NCBI RefSeq assembly: GCF_001693815.1 | Contig: NZ_MBQD01000020.1 | Span: 298,183 to 362,182, forward strand | Direction of reading: 5' to 3' | Length of the DNA: 64,000 nucleotides | Source of the DNA: Tessaracoccus lapidicaptus | Lineage (GTDB): Bacteria > Actinomycetota > Actinomycetes > Propionibacteriales > Propionibacteriaceae | Part shown: one piece after another, positions 27,296-36,522 of the stretch | Position numbering within the stretch: the first letter of the stretch is position 1 | Layout: each line of letters opens with the position of its first letter | Program-made: the position numbers and the translations under genes | Notes under the pieces: generated by a model | Told to the model about the DNA's origin: nothing | What the model saw: only the letters and a program-made list of their open reading frames with translations | The model's database searches: none

Positions 27296-27807
27296 GCGGG
27301 CAGCGGGGGACGCCCCGCGCGGTGGGTCTCAAGATCGGCGTCGTCGGGCTGGTGATCTTCCTGCTCGTCTTCGCCGAGATCGCCGCGATCCTGTGGGTCG
27401 CGGGGGAGATCGGGTGGTGGACGCTCGCCATTCTCCTGACCACGACCCTGATCGGCATCGTCCTGCTGCAACGGGAGTGGCGCAAGGCCTGGGCAGGTCT
27501 CGCGGACGCGCTCCGGTCAGGAGAACTGCCGTCCGGCCGCCTCGCGGACGCGTCGCTGGTGCTCATCGGAGGCGTGCTGCTCGTGCTCCCCGGTCTGTTG
27601 ACCGACGTCATCGGCCTGCTTCTGCTGCTTCCGTTCACCCGCCCGTTCATGCGATCGGCGCTCGCTTGGGTGGCGTCGGCGGCATTGAAGCGCTCCGGCA
27701 CGCCGGCCGGTCCGTCCAGCGTGATCCGGGGCGACGTCGTCGCGGAGCCGCAGACCCTCATCCCGGAGATCGAGCACGACGACCAGCCGCCGACGGAACG
27801 TCAGTAG
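27292..27807 (+). CDS. fxsA: FxsA family membrane protein
   Basis: The 171-residue protein has the FxsA core: VIFLLVFAEIAAILWVA, WWTLAILLTTTLIGIVLLQREWRKA (first helices and amphipathic link), then LVLIGGVLLVLPGLLTDVIGLLLLLPFTRP. E. coli FxsA relieves exclusion of phage T7; its normal role is unknown. The GTG start at 27292 overlaps the mannose synthase stop. The C-terminal tail is acidic and cytoplasmic. The stop overlaps the convergent rbpA gene. Confidence 0.88.
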   Translation: MSGQRGTPRAVGLKIGVVGLVIFLLVFAEIAAILWVAGEIGWWTLAILLTTTLIGIVLLQREWRKAWAGLADALRSGELPSGRLADASLVLIGGVLLVLPGLLTDVIGLLLLLPFTRPFMRSALAWVASAALKRSGTPAGPSSVIRGDVVAEPQTLIPEIEHDDQPPTERQ

Positions 27808-28142
27808 AGCCGGTCAGACTCCCGCAGCTTCGTCAGCTGCTCGTTGAGGATGTCCTCGAGCTCGGGGATCGACCTGCGCTCGCGCAGCATGTCCCAGTGC
27901 GTGCGCGCCGGCTTGGTTTCCTTCTCCTCGCCGACCACTCCGTCGGAGCGCACGGCGACGGAGCCGCACTTCTTGCATTCCCATTCGGTCGGCAGCTCGG
28001 CCTCGAGGGCGAACGTCACGGCGAAATGGTGCCCCTTGGGGCAGTCGAACTCGATCTGGCGGCGCTCGGCGAACTCGACGCCCTGTTCGTCTTCGAATGT
28101 CTTGGAGCCAAGGCCCACACCACGCAGTGCACGGTCAGCCAT
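27801..28142 (-). CDS. rbpA: RNA polymerase-binding protein RbpA
   Basis: The 113-residue actinobacterial transcription factor starts ADRALRGVGLGSKTFEDEQG, has a zinc-ribbon-like core (FDCPKGHHF and WECKKCGSVAV), a basic linker, and the sigma-interaction domain RTHWDMLRERRSIPELEDIL. RbpA binds RNA polymerase and group I/II sigma factors and stabilises the open complex. I chose ATG at 28142 (GGAGG six bases upstream); a TTG codon directly before it is in frame. The gene is diagnostic for Actinobacteria. Confidence 0.96.
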   Translation of the reverse strand: MADRALRGVGLGSKTFEDEQGVEFAERRQIEFDCPKGHHFAVTFALEAELPTEWECKKCGSVAVRSDGVVGEEKETKPARTHWDMLRERRSIPELEDILNEQLTKLRESDRLY

Positions 28143-28203
28143 CAATGTCCTCCTTCGTCTGCTGCATGAACAACGAACGGACGGGCCGATCGGTTCCGAC
28201 CCG

Positions 28204-28974
28204 CTACCGAGTAGACCACATACCCCGGGCCCTGAGAACCTCTTTCAGCAAATCCGGCCGGTCGGTGACGATGCCGTCGACACCCCAGTCGAGGAGGCGG
28301 TGCATGGTGGTGGGGTCGTCGATGGTCCACACGTGGATCCGGCGGCCCGCTGCGTGGATGCGGCGGACGGTGCGCGGCGTCACCAGGTCGACCGTCATGG
28401 GGCCGACGGTGTGGCTGAGCGGCACTTGGAACACCTGACCACCCGGCGGCATCCCGCCCACGGCCATGGCCGCGACGCCCGCCGTCGATACGGCGGTGGG
28501 GACCTGCGGAAGCATCGCGCGGAATCGCCGGATCGTCACGCGGGAGAACGACCCCACGCACACGCGCCGCTCCGCCCGGTGGCGACGGAGGCACTCGGCG
28601 AGCGGGGCGGCGGCCGCCGCGTGCTTGATGTCGATGTTGAAGTTGCACTCGGGAAACACCTCGAGCAGCTCGTCCAGTGTGGGAATCGGCTCGCGGCCTC
28701 CCACCCGGAGCTCTTGGACCTCGCCCAGGGTCACGCCCAACATCGATCCTTCGACGTCGGTCACGCGCGCGAAGTCGTCGTCGTGGAAGGCGATGAGGTG
28801 GCCGTCGCGCGTCACGTGCACGTCTGTCTCGAGGTAGCGGTAACCGAGCCGGACCGCGTTGCTGAACGCGCGCACAGTGTTCTCGATGCCCAGGTTCGCG
28901 GTGAGGAACGCGCCGCCGCGGTGGGCCATCGGGATGAACTCGGGGGACAGATAGTCCTCGTGCACACCGGCCAT
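28204..28974 (-). CDS. Glycerophosphodiester phosphodiesterase
   Basis: The 256-residue GDPD TIM-barrel protein has MAHRGGA with IENTVRAF (catalytic His-Arg and metal Glu), LETDVHVTRDGHLIAFHDDDFARVTD (second His), and VWTIDDPTTMHRLLDWGVDGIVTDRPDLL at the end. It splits glycerophosphodiesters to glycerol-3-phosphate and an alcohol. There is no signal peptide, so it is cytoplasmic. The start at 28974 has no RBS but lies 8 bases after TAAGCT on the minus strand. It is divergent from pdxY. Confidence 0.92.
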   Translation of the reverse strand: MAGVHEDYLSPEFIPMAHRGGAFLTANLGIENTVRAFSNAVRLGYRYLETDVHVTRDGHLIAFHDDDFARVTDVEGSMLGVTLGEVQELRVGGREPIPTLDELLEVFPECNFNIDIKHAAAAAPLAECLRRHRAERRVCVGSFSRVTIRRFRAMLPQVPTAVSTAGVAAMAVGGMPPGGQVFQVPLSHTVGPMTVDLVTPRTVRRIHAAGRRIHVWTIDDPTTMHRLLDWGVDGIVTDRPDLLKEVLRARGMWSTR

Positions 28975-29075
28975 AGAGTCGCAGCTTATGGGCTGACTGT
29001 GGGTTTCGCCAAGGGTCGGGCTCCGCGGGCCCGCCGGATATGCCGTCGAGGGCGCGGTGGTGTATAGATGTGCGG

Positions 29076-29933
29076 ATGGCAACCGTTGTGTCCATCCAGT
29101 CCGCCGTCGCGTACGGTCACGCCGGCAACTCGTCAGCCGTGTTCCCTCTGCAGAGGTCAGGTGTCGACGTGTGGCCCGTCTACACCGTCAACTTCTCGAA
29201 CCACACGGGCTATGGCGCGTGGCGGGGTCCCCTCATCCCCGCCGACGACGTGTCCGAGGTGGTCCGCGGCATCGACGAACGCGGGGTGCTCGGGCAGGTC
29301 GACGCCCTGCTGTGCGGTTACCAGGGCACGCCGGAGGTGGGTCGCGTGATCCTCGACACGGCGGCGCTGATCCGGCAGCGGAACCCCGACGCGGTGTTCT
29401 GCGCCGACCCCGTCATGGGCGACGTCGACCGTGGCTTCTACGCGCGGCCCGGCATCCCGGAGTTCTGGCGCGACCACGTCGTCGAGCGCGCCGACATCAT
29501 GACCCCCAACCTCTTCGAGCTGGAGTTCCTCACGGGCCGCTCCACCGCCACGACCGCCGACGTGTTGGCGGCCGCCGAGGCGCTGCGCGCACGCGGGCCG
29601 CGCGTCGTCGTCGTCACCTCGGTCGTCGGGGCGGACGCCTCCGACGACGTGATGCGCATGATCGGCGTGGGTCCGGACGGCGCCTGGCAGGTCGAGACGC
29701 CCGTGCTCGATCGGAAGTTCACCGGGTCGGGGGATCTCACCACGGCCATGTTCCTGGCGCACTGGCTGCGTACCCGCGACGTCGGTGAGGCGCTGGGGGC
29801 CACCGCGTCGATCGTCTACTCGGTCCTGGAGGCCACGACGGCGGCGGGCCACCCCGAGCTGCGGCTGGTGGCCGACCAGGACGACATCGTGTCGCCCAGG
29901 TTCCGCTTCACGGCCGAACGGCTGGAGAGCTAG
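29076..29933 (+). CDS. pdxY: Pyridoxal kinase
   Basis: The 285-residue ribokinase-fold kinase of the PdxY/PdxK group has SIQSAVAYGHAGNSSAVFPLQ at the N terminus (substrate site), NFSNHTGYGAW, CADPVMGDVDRG, TPNLFELEFLTG and the catalytic GSGD near residue 220. It phosphorylates pyridoxal to PLP in vitamin B6 salvage; PLP is the cofactor of the nearby MetY. The ATG at 29076 lies seven bases after TATAGA (29063-29068), so it is probably leaderless. The stop abuts the convergent murA-like gene. Confidence 0.92.
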   Translation: MATVVSIQSAVAYGHAGNSSAVFPLQRSGVDVWPVYTVNFSNHTGYGAWRGPLIPADDVSEVVRGIDERGVLGQVDALLCGYQGTPEVGRVILDTAALIRQRNPDAVFCADPVMGDVDRGFYARPGIPEFWRDHVVERADIMTPNLFELEFLTGRSTATTADVLAAAEALRARGPRVVVVTSVVGADASDDVMRMIGVGPDGAWQVETPVLDRKFTGSGDLTTAMFLAHWLRTRDVGEALGATASIVYSVLEATTAAGHPELRLVADQDDIVSPRFRFTAERLES

Positions 29934-31472
29934 TCAGGCGTCGTTCTGCGGTGTGCCCCAAAAGACGTTGATCGAGGCGCCCAGCTTGTTGAGCCGCTGG
30001 GGCAGGTCCTCGTAGCCGCGGTTGATGACGTAGACGTCCATGAGGTTGGTGGTGCCCCGAGCGGCCATGGCCGCGAGCAGGAGGCACACCGCGGGGCGGA
30101 GGGCGGGGGGCGACTCGATCTCCCGGGCCCGCCACTTCGTGGGGCCCAGGATGAGCAGGCGGTGGGCGTCCATGAGCTGGATGTTGGCCCCCAGGTCGGC
30201 CAGCTTCTTGAGGTGGATGGCCCGGTTGTCGTAGACCCAGTCGTAGATGACGCTCTGGCCCGTCGCGGTGGCGCAGATGACCGCGAAGAACGGCAGGTTG
30301 TCGATGTTGAGGCCGGGGAAGGGCATCGGGTGGATCTTGTCCAGCGGCGCCACGAGATCCGACGGCACCACCGTCACGTCGACGAGGCGGGTCCTGCCGT
30401 TACGGCTGCGGTACTCCGGCGAGAGCTCGAGCCGCTGACCCATCTCGTCGAGGACGGCGAACTCCACCTCGAGGAACTCGATCGGGCACCGGCGCACCGT
30501 GATCCCCGAGCGCGTGACGATCCCGGCAGTGACGAGACTCATCGCCTCGATCGGATCCTCCGAGATGTGGTACTCCACGTCGGCCTCGAGGTGGTCGCGC
30601 CCACGCACGGTCAGGGTGGTGGTCCCGATGCCGTCGATGTCCACGCCGAGTTCCTGCAGGAAGAAGCACAGGTCCTGCACCATGTAGTTGCCCGACGCGT
30701 TCCGCAGCACGGTCACACCCGGGGCGCGGGCAGCCGCCATGACGGCATTCTCCGTGACAGTGTCGCCGCGTTCGATCAGGGTGATGGACCGCTCTACACC
30801 CTCGATGGGCTGCACGGTGGCGTGGTAGTTGCCCTCCGTGGCCTCGACCGTGAGACCCATCTTGCTCAGCGCGGACATGTGTGGATGCACCGTCCTGGCC
30901 CCCAGGTCGCAGCCGCCGGCGTAGGGGAGCAGGAACTGCTCGAACTCGTGCATGAGCGGGCCCAGCAGCATCAGGATGCTGCGCGTGCGCTTGGCCGCCC
31001 GCGCGTCGATGGTCTCGGGTGTGAGTGTCCCGGGTCGGACGATCTCCAGGTCGTTGTCGCCGATCCAGGTCAGTCGCACCCCGATGGAGGTGAGCACCTC
31101 GCTGATCCGGTCCACCTCCTCGATGCGCGCGATGCCGCGCAGCACGGTCCGGCCCTGGTTGAGCAGGCTCGCGCAGAGGATCGCCATGGCGGCGTTCTTG
31201 CTCGTGCGCACATCGATCCCCCCGCTGAGCCTCGTGGGCCCCTGGATCTCGAAGTTGACGTTGCCCTGGGTGGCCGTCTGGATGAGGGGCATGTCCAGCG
31301 CCTCGGCGAGGCGGTTGATCATGCTGAGGGACAGGTTCTGCTGACCGTTCTCGATGCGGTGCACCGCGCTCTGGACGGTGCCCAGTTCGTCGGCCAGCCG
31401 CTGCTGCGACCACCCGCGGGCCAGCCGCGCCTCCCGGATCATCCTTCCGATGGACTCACTCGTCGCACTCAT
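29934..31472 (-). CDS. UDP-GlcNAc 1-carboxyvinyltransferase (MurA) fused to an XRE helix-turn-helix domain
   Basis: In this 512-residue protein, residues 8-62 form an XRE/HTH_3 domain ([20 protein letters not shown], then [19 protein letters not shown]). From about 70 to the end it is an EPSP-synthase-fold MurA. K92 in the substrate loop TSKNAAM and the catalytic cysteine C188 in AGGCDLGAR are present, so catalysis (PEP transfer to UDP-GlcNAc, first step of peptidoglycan synthesis) is plausible. Standard MurA is about 420 residues and lacks the DNA-binding part. The ATG at 31472 follows TAGTCT by six bases (leaderless), and an inverted repeat at 31484-31499 lies just upstream of that hexamer. 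Whether it is the main MurA or a regulator cannot be told here. Confidence 0.9.
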   Translation of the reverse strand: MSATSESIGRMIREARLARGWSQQRLADELGTVQSAVHRIENGQQNLSLSMINRLAEALDMPLIQTATQGNVNFEIQGPTRLSGGIDVRTSKNAAMAILCASLLNQGRTVLRGIARIEEVDRISEVLTSIGVRLTWIGDNDLEIVRPGTLTPETIDARAAKRTRSILMLLGPLMHEFEQFLLPYAGGCDLGARTVHPHMSALSKMGLTVEATEGNYHATVQPIEGVERSITLIERGDTVTENAVMAAARAPGVTVLRNASGNYMVQDLCFFLQELGVDIDGIGTTTLTVRGRDHLEADVEYHISEDPIEAMSLVTAGIVTRSGITVRRCPIEFLEVEFAVLDEMGQRLELSPEYRSRNGRTRLVDVTVVPSDLVAPLDKIHPMPFPGLNIDNLPFFAVICATATGQSVIYDWVYDNRAIHLKKLADLGANIQLMDAHRLLILGPTKWRAREIESPPALRPAVCLLLAAMAARGTTNLMDVYVINRGYEDLPQRLNKLGASINVFWGTPQNDA

Positions 31473-31483
31473 CCGGCCAGACT

Positions 31484-31499
31484 ATCTCATGAGTGAGAT
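31484..31499 (-). promoter_or_regulatory. Candidate operator for the HTH-MurA fusion
   Basis: ATCTCA-TGAG-TGAGAT is a perfect 6-base inverted repeat with a 4-base centre. It lies immediately upstream of, and shares one base with, the -10 hexamer TAGTCT (31479-31484, minus strand) of the HTH-MurA gene. This is the size and position expected for an XRE-type repressor site, suggesting autoregulation. Confidence 0.45.
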
Positions 31500-31563
31500 G
31501 GGCCATCGGTTTTGCTGGCAGACGGCCCGACGCGCGGCGACGCGTCGCACTACAGTGGGCGCC

Positions 31564-32964
31564 ATGAGCTCTGATTTTGACGTCGTCGTCCTCGGTGCGG
31601 GCCCTGGTGGGTACGTCGCCGCCATCCGCGCCGCGCAGCTGGGGCTGCGCGTGGGCATCATCGAGAAGAAGTACTGGGGCGGTGTCTGCCTCAACGTCGG
31701 GTGCATCCCCACGAAGTCGCTGCTGCGCAACGCCGAACTGGCGCACATCTTCACGCATGAGGCGGGCACGTTCGGCATCGAGGGCCAGGTGACGTTCGAC
31801 TACGGCAAGGCGTACAGCCGGAGCCGTCAGGTTTCGGACCGGATGACCAAGGGCATCCACTACCTCATGAAGAAGAACAAGATCACGGAGATCGACGGGT
31901 GGGGAACGTTCGTCGACGACCACACCATCCGCGTCGCCGGCAACGACGGCCAGGAGCGCACGGTGACCTTCACCAACGCCATCGTCGCGGTCGGTGCCAC
32001 GACCCGCCTGCTGCCCGGGACAACGCTGTCGGACAACGTCGTGACCTACGAGGAGCAGATCCTCTCCGATTCGGTGCCGGACTCGATCATCGTGGGCGGT
32101 TCGGGGGCCATCGGCACCGAGTTCGCGTTCGTGCTCAGCCAGTACGGCGCGAAGGTCACCATCGTGGAATACCTGGACCGCATGGTCCCCACCGAGGACG
32201 CCGAGGTGTCGGCGGAACTCGCCAAGGCGTACAAGAAGCTCGGCGTCACCGTGCTCACCTCGACGAAGGTCGAGAGCATCGAGGACACCGGCTCGGGGGT
32301 GCGGGTGACCGTGAGCCCGGCGGCCGGCGGCGAGCAGCAGGTCCTCGAGGCGGACCGGTTCCTGTCGGCCATCGGCTTCGCCCCCCGGACGGAGGGCTAC
32401 GGCCTGGAGAACACCGGCGTGGCGCTGACCGAGCGTGGCGCCGTCGCGATCGACGAGTACATGCGCACCAACGTCGCGCACATCTACGCCATCGGCGACT
32501 GCACGGGCAAGATGATGCTCGCGCACACCGCCGAGGCGCAGGGTGTCGTGGCCGCCGAGACCATCGCCGGAGCCGAGACCCAGCCGATCAACTACGACAT
32601 GATCCCGCGCGCCACGTACTGCCAGCCGCAGATCGCCTCCTTCGGCTACACGGAGCAGCAGGCCCGCGACAAGGGCTTCGACGTCAAGGTCGCCAAGTTC
32701 CCGTTCGCGGCCAACGGCAAGGCGTGGGGGCTCGGCGAGGGGACCGGGTTCGTCAAGGTCGTGGCCGATGCCCGCTACAACGAGATCCTCGGCGCGCACA
32801 TGATCGGCCCGGACGTCACGGAACTGCTGCCCGAGTTGACCCTGGCGCAGGCGTACGACCTCACGGCCGACGACGTCGCCCGCAACATCCACGCCCACCC
32901 GACGCTGTCCGAGGCGCTGAAGGAGGCCGTCGAGGGCATCGCCGGCCACATGATCAACTTCTGA
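31564..32964 (+). CDS. lpdA: Dihydrolipoyl dehydrogenase
   Basis: The 466-residue flavoprotein has [21 protein letters not shown] (FAD), the redox-active pair C42/C47 ([11 protein letters not shown]), the NAD motif [39 protein letters not shown], and the terminal HAHPTLSE catalytic histidine segment. It reoxidises lipoyl groups of pyruvate/2-oxoglutarate dehydrogenase or glycine cleavage, passing electrons to NAD. The ATG at 31564 lies seven bases after TACAGT (31551-31556), so it is likely leaderless. No other 2-oxoacid dehydrogenase gene is adjacent. Confidence 0.95.
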   Translation: MSSDFDVVVLGAGPGGYVAAIRAAQLGLRVGIIEKKYWGGVCLNVGCIPTKSLLRNAELAHIFTHEAGTFGIEGQVTFDYGKAYSRSRQVSDRMTKGIHYLMKKNKITEIDGWGTFVDDHTIRVAGNDGQERTVTFTNAIVAVGATTRLLPGTTLSDNVVTYEEQILSDSVPDSIIVGGSGAIGTEFAFVLSQYGAKVTIVEYLDRMVPTEDAEVSAELAKAYKKLGVTVLTSTKVESIEDTGSGVRVTVSPAAGGEQQVLEADRFLSAIGFAPRTEGYGLENTGVALTERGAVAIDEYMRTNVAHIYAIGDCTGKMMLAHTAEAQGVVAAETIAGAETQPINYDMIPRATYCQPQIASFGYTEQQARDKGFDVKVAKFPFAANGKAWGLGEGTGFVKVVADARYNEILGAHMIGPDVTELLPELTLAQAYDLTADDVARNIHAHPTLSEALKEAVEGIAGHMINF

Positions 32965-32967
32965 ATC

Positions 32968-33735
32968 ATGGACGACTCGTTCTCGCTGCGCGGACGCGTC
33001 GCCGTCGTCACGGGCGCCTCCCAGGGGATCGGCCGTGCCGTCGCGGTGGCCCTGGCCCAGGCCGGGGCACGGGTGGGCTGCGCGTCACGCAGCGGGACGA
33101 GTGCCGAGGCAACGGTCGCTGACATCCGCGCGCTGGGAGGTGAGGCGGCACCCGTGGCGTGGGACGTCCGAGACCGGTCCGCCGCCGCCACGGCGATCGC
33201 CGAGGTCGAACGCGCGCTCGGGCCGGTGGACCTCGCGGTCAACAACGCCGGCATCGGTGCGGGTACGCCGGCCCTCGAGATCACGGAGCCGCTGTGGCGG
33301 GAGGTGTACGCCACCAACGTCGACGGCCTCTTCTGGGCCTGCCAGGCGGAGGCCCAGGCCATGCTCGCCCACGGGCGCGGGGGAGCGATCGTCAACATCG
33401 CCTCCATCTCCGGACACATCGCGAACCGCAACCTCACCCAGGCGCAGTACAACTCCAGCAAGGCGGCAGTCATCCACCTCACCCGTTCCCTGGCCGTGGA
33501 ATGGGCGGGCCACGGGATTCGCGTGAACTCCGTGAGCCCCGGGTACGTCGCCACCCCCATGAACCAGCGCGCCGAGGTCGCGGACCTCGTGGCCGAGTTC
33601 GCCGACACCACGCCGATGGGTCGCCTTGCGCGGCCGGAGGAGGTCGCGGGTCCTGTCGTGTTCCTGCTCGCGCCCGCGGCGAGCTACGTCACCGGCGCGG
33701 ACCTCCTGGTCGACGGAGGCTACTGCTGCTGGTGA
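32968..33735 (+). CDS. SDR family oxidoreductase
   Basis: The 255-residue classical short-chain dehydrogenase has the NAD(P) motif VTGASQGIGRAVAVAL, NNAGIG, the catalytic Ser in NIASISGHIAN, Y-x3-K in AQYNSSKAAVIHLTRSLAVEW, and the C-terminal GADLLVDGGY. It resembles sorbitol/gluconate-type dehydrogenases, but the substrate is unknown. The ATG comes three bases after the lpdA stop, so it is probably in the same transcript. Confidence 0.9.
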   Translation: MDDSFSLRGRVAVVTGASQGIGRAVAVALAQAGARVGCASRSGTSAEATVADIRALGGEAAPVAWDVRDRSAAATAIAEVERALGPVDLAVNNAGIGAGTPALEITEPLWREVYATNVDGLFWACQAEAQAMLAHGRGGAIVNIASISGHIANRNLTQAQYNSSKAAVIHLTRSLAVEWAGHGIRVNSVSPGYVATPMNQRAEVADLVAEFADTTPMGRLARPEEVAGPVVFLLAPAASYVTGADLLVDGGYCCW

Positions 33736-33753
33736 TCCGGCTAGGGTGGCTTC

Positions 33754-34707
33754 ATGGAGCAGCGCAACGTCGGCACCTCTGATCTCCGCGTGAGCGTCGT
33801 CGGGATGGGATGCAACAACTTCTCCCGCCCCAGGACCGCGACGGAGAGCCTTGAGCACAGCATCCGCGTCATCCACGCGGCCGTCGATCACGGCATCACC
33901 TTCTTCGACGGGGCGGACATCTACGGCGGCAGCCCCGGGCAGAGCGAGGAGTTCCTCGGCGAGGCGCTGCACAACCGGCGCGACCAGGTGGTCATCGCCA
34001 CCAAGTTCGGCCATCAGGACTTCGCGATGCCGGGCGCTGACGCCTGGGGGCCGAAGGGGGCGCGCCGCTACGTGCGCTCCGCCGTCGAGGCCTCCCTCCG
34101 CCGGCTCCGGACCGACCACATCGACCTGCTGCAGATGCACACCCCGGACCCGGAGACTCCGATCGAGGAGACGCTCGCGATCCTGACGGACCTGGTCGGC
34201 GAAGGCAAGGTCCGCTACATCGGCCACTCGAACTTCTCCGGCGCGATGGCCCGCGAGGCCGCGGACATCTCGCTGGCGGAGGAGTACGAGTCGTTCATCT
34301 CGGCGCAGAACGAGTACTCCCTGCTCTCGCGGGACATCGAGTTCGACCTGCTACCTGCCGCCGTCGAGCTCGGCCTGGGCGTCTTCCCCTACTTCCCCCT
34401 CGCCAACGGCCTGCTGACCGGCAAGTACACCGCCGACGGAGGCGGCCAGGGCCGCATGCGCACCATCAAGTCGGCCCAGCTGGGCGACGTCGACTGGGAC
34501 CTGCTCGACAGATACCGGGAGCTCTGCGACGACGCGGGCGTCCCGATGCTCCACGTCACCTTCCAGTGGCTGCTGAGCCGCCCCTCGATCTCGTCCGTCA
34601 TCGCCGGGGCGACCCAGGTCGACCAGGTGGTGCAGAACGCCGCGGCCGGCGAGGCCCAGGTGCCGCGGGCTCTGCTGGACGCCGTCGACGAGCTTTTCGC
34701 TCCCTGA
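33754..34707 (+). CDS. Aldo/keto reductase
   Basis: The 317-residue NADPH-dependent aldo/keto reductase has the catalytic tetrad seen as FFDGADIYGGSPGQSE (Asp, Tyr), VVIATKFGH (Lys) and LLQMHTPDPETP (His). The length and C-terminal GATQVDQV segment fit the YghZ/AKR-like branch. The substrate is unknown. The ATG is six bases after TAGGGT (33742-33747) with no RBS, so it is likely leaderless and not read only from the SDR gene upstream. Confidence 0.92.
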   Translation: MEQRNVGTSDLRVSVVGMGCNNFSRPRTATESLEHSIRVIHAAVDHGITFFDGADIYGGSPGQSEEFLGEALHNRRDQVVIATKFGHQDFAMPGADAWGPKGARRYVRSAVEASLRRLRTDHIDLLQMHTPDPETPIEETLAILTDLVGEGKVRYIGHSNFSGAMAREAADISLAEEYESFISAQNEYSLLSRDIEFDLLPAAVELGLGVFPYFPLANGLLTGKYTADGGGQGRMRTIKSAQLGDVDWDLLDRYRELCDDAGVPMLHVTFQWLLSRPSISSVIAGATQVDQVVQNAAAGEAQVPRALLDAVDELFAP

Positions 34708-34709
34708 GC

Positions 34710-35150
34710 TCAGCTGACGAACAACGGATCGCCGGCGGTGACGTCGCCGACGGCGGCGTCACTGATGCTGTCCGGCGCGGCATCCATGACCACGACCACG
34801 ACGGTGGTGTCCATGTCCGGGTCCGTGATGGTCGCGGGATCCCAGCTGACCACCGGAGCGCCCGCCGCCACGGTGGCGCCCTGCTGCCCGTGGACCTCGA
34901 AGCCCTCGCCGGCCAGGCGCACCGTGTTGATGCCCACGTGCACGAGGATGCCGGTGTCGCCGCCCACGAGGACGATGAAGGCGTGCGGGCTCACCTTGAG
35001 CAGGACCCCGTCGACGGGGGAGACGACGGTCTGACGGCCGGCCCGGGGGCGGATGCCCACCCCGGGCCCCACGGTCTGCGCGCTGAAGACCGGATCCGGC
35101 ACCTCAGCCATGGGAACGACGCTGCCGGCGCACGGCGCGAGGATCTGCAT
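34710..35150 (-). CDS. crr: PTS glucose-type EIIA component
   Basis: The 146-residue EIIA-Glc domain begins MQILAPCAGSVVPMAEVPDPVF. H71 in ILVHVGINTVRL is the phosphorylated histidine and H56 the supporting one. It passes phosphate from HPr to an EIIB domain and can act as a regulator. The ATG at 35150 has GAAGGAG eight bases upstream; an upstream start three codons earlier is less well placed. No EIIBC, HPr or EI gene is nearby, so its partner is encoded elsewhere. Confidence 0.93.
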   Translation of the reverse strand: MQILAPCAGSVVPMAEVPDPVFSAQTVGPGVGIRPRAGRQTVVSPVDGVLLKVSPHAFIVLVGGDTGILVHVGINTVRLAGEGFEVHGQQGATVAAGAPVVSWDPATITDPDMDTTVVVVVMDAAPDSISDAAVGDVTAGDPLFVS

Positions 35151-35248
35151 CACACACACTCCTTCGGATGTCGATGACGATGCGAGACTATCGCCGTTGC
35201 CACCGCAGCGGGGCGTGTCCGGACCCTTGACCGCGCCCGGCGCGACGA

Positions 35249-36493
35249 TCAGCCCTTGCGACCGCCGCCCTTCCCCTTGGTGGGGGCCGGGGCGGTGGTC
35301 GGTTCGTCGGCCACGCCGTCGGTGTCGAGCGCGACGGACCGGAAGATCTGGCCGCTGAGCCAGCCGGAGTAGATGCGGTCGCCGTGCACGACGATCGAGG
35401 TGCCGAACACGTCCGTCGCGATCAGCCTGGACTCAAGGGTCACAGGGTCCACGCGGACCACAGAGGTACCGGCGAGATAGAACAGCACTCCCTCGGGATC
35501 GACGTAGAAGTCCGTGACCGCGGCGCCGGCGTCAACGCCCGCCGGGTAGGTGAGGAGGCGCTCGTCGCCGCCGACGACATAGCGCGGCGTGAACGACTTG
35601 GCGTAGACGTACCCGTCCGCGAACCGCTCAAGGAGTCGCGGATGCTCGGTGTGGGACTGGAAGGGGTTGGTCATCCACGCCGCGCCGTCAAACGTGAAGG
35701 TGCCCGGGACTTGCGCCAAGCCGGTGACAACGGCACCGTCCACAGTGACGACACCGGAGTAGAACCGCGAGTAATCGCCGACCATGGGATCGCGATGCTG
35801 CAGGGAGGCGGTCCAAGTGGCGCCCCCGTCGATGGAGCGGGCGGCGACTCCGGCTTGCCCCACGCCCGTCACGGTCTTCGCACCGAAAGCCCACACGGCG
35901 CCGTCGGATTCCACCGCCACGTCAAACGTGTGGAACATGTGCTGGCCGTCGGCGATGTTGCGCCAGGCCCCTCCCTGGTTGGTGGCCACACCGGAGCCGG
36001 TCGTGGTGTGGTTGCTGGGGTCGGTCATGGGGATCCAGAGCGACCCGTCGGGGGCGCGACGTACGACGTCGAACGCCTCAGTTCCCAGGAGGTGGGGGAC
36101 TCCCCAGGTCCCAGAGGCGAGGTTCAGGGGAACGGCCGCGACCCTCCCCTCCGGGACCGTGAACGAGTCGGCGTTGTAGTTCCAGTCGCCGTAACCGGCC
36201 ACAAGGTTGCCAGCTGAGTCGACGTTCATGTCGGTGATCGTCTGGCCGATCGGGCAGAGGCGAGTGGTGTCCGTCGCCTTCAGAGGCTCGCAGTAGGTGC
36301 CCCCGCTGACGACGTTGGGGGCGTAGATGTCGAACGCCGTCCGCGACGCCATCGGGTGAGTGGCGTACAAGGTCATGCCGGCAGCCAACGGGGAGGCTGA
36401 GCGGACCTTCGGCGCGGCATCGGCCGGGCCGACCAGGGGCGCGGTGAGGGCGGCGGCTGCCACGACGGTGGCGGCCAGGCGGGTTCTGAGCAT
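35249..36493 (-). CDS. Secreted protein of unknown function, possible beta-propeller
   Basis: The 414-residue protein has a Sec signal peptide (MLRTRLAATVVAAAALTAPLV, cleavage near ADAAP). The mature part shows recurring short motifs such as DGSLWIPM, DGAVWAFG, SIDGGATWTASL and DPEGVLFYLAG, typical of BNR/Asp-box or NHL-type beta-propellers. No catalytic signature is recognised. There is a pair of cysteines near the N terminus (TYCEPL...TRLCPIG). The C-terminal tail is Lys/Gly-rich (KGKGGGRKG). It follows the gene at 36523-38271 by 29 bases with a good RBS (AAGGAAC), so the two form an operon of exported proteins. Confidence 0.8.
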   Translation of the reverse strand: MLRTRLAATVVAAAALTAPLVGPADAAPKVRSASPLAAGMTLYATHPMASRTAFDIYAPNVVSGGTYCEPLKATDTTRLCPIGQTITDMNVDSAGNLVAGYGDWNYNADSFTVPEGRVAAVPLNLASGTWGVPHLLGTEAFDVVRRAPDGSLWIPMTDPSNHTTTGSGVATNQGGAWRNIADGQHMFHTFDVAVESDGAVWAFGAKTVTGVGQAGVAARSIDGGATWTASLQHRDPMVGDYSRFYSGVVTVDGAVVTGLAQVPGTFTFDGAAWMTNPFQSHTEHPRLLERFADGYVYAKSFTPRYVVGGDERLLTYPAGVDAGAAVTDFYVDPEGVLFYLAGTSVVRVDPVTLESRLIATDVFGTSIVVHGDRIYSGWLSGQIFRSVALDTDGVADEPTTAPAPTKGKGGGRKG

Positions 36494-36522
36494 GGATGTT
36501 CCTTGGGGTGGGGGGAGGAGGG

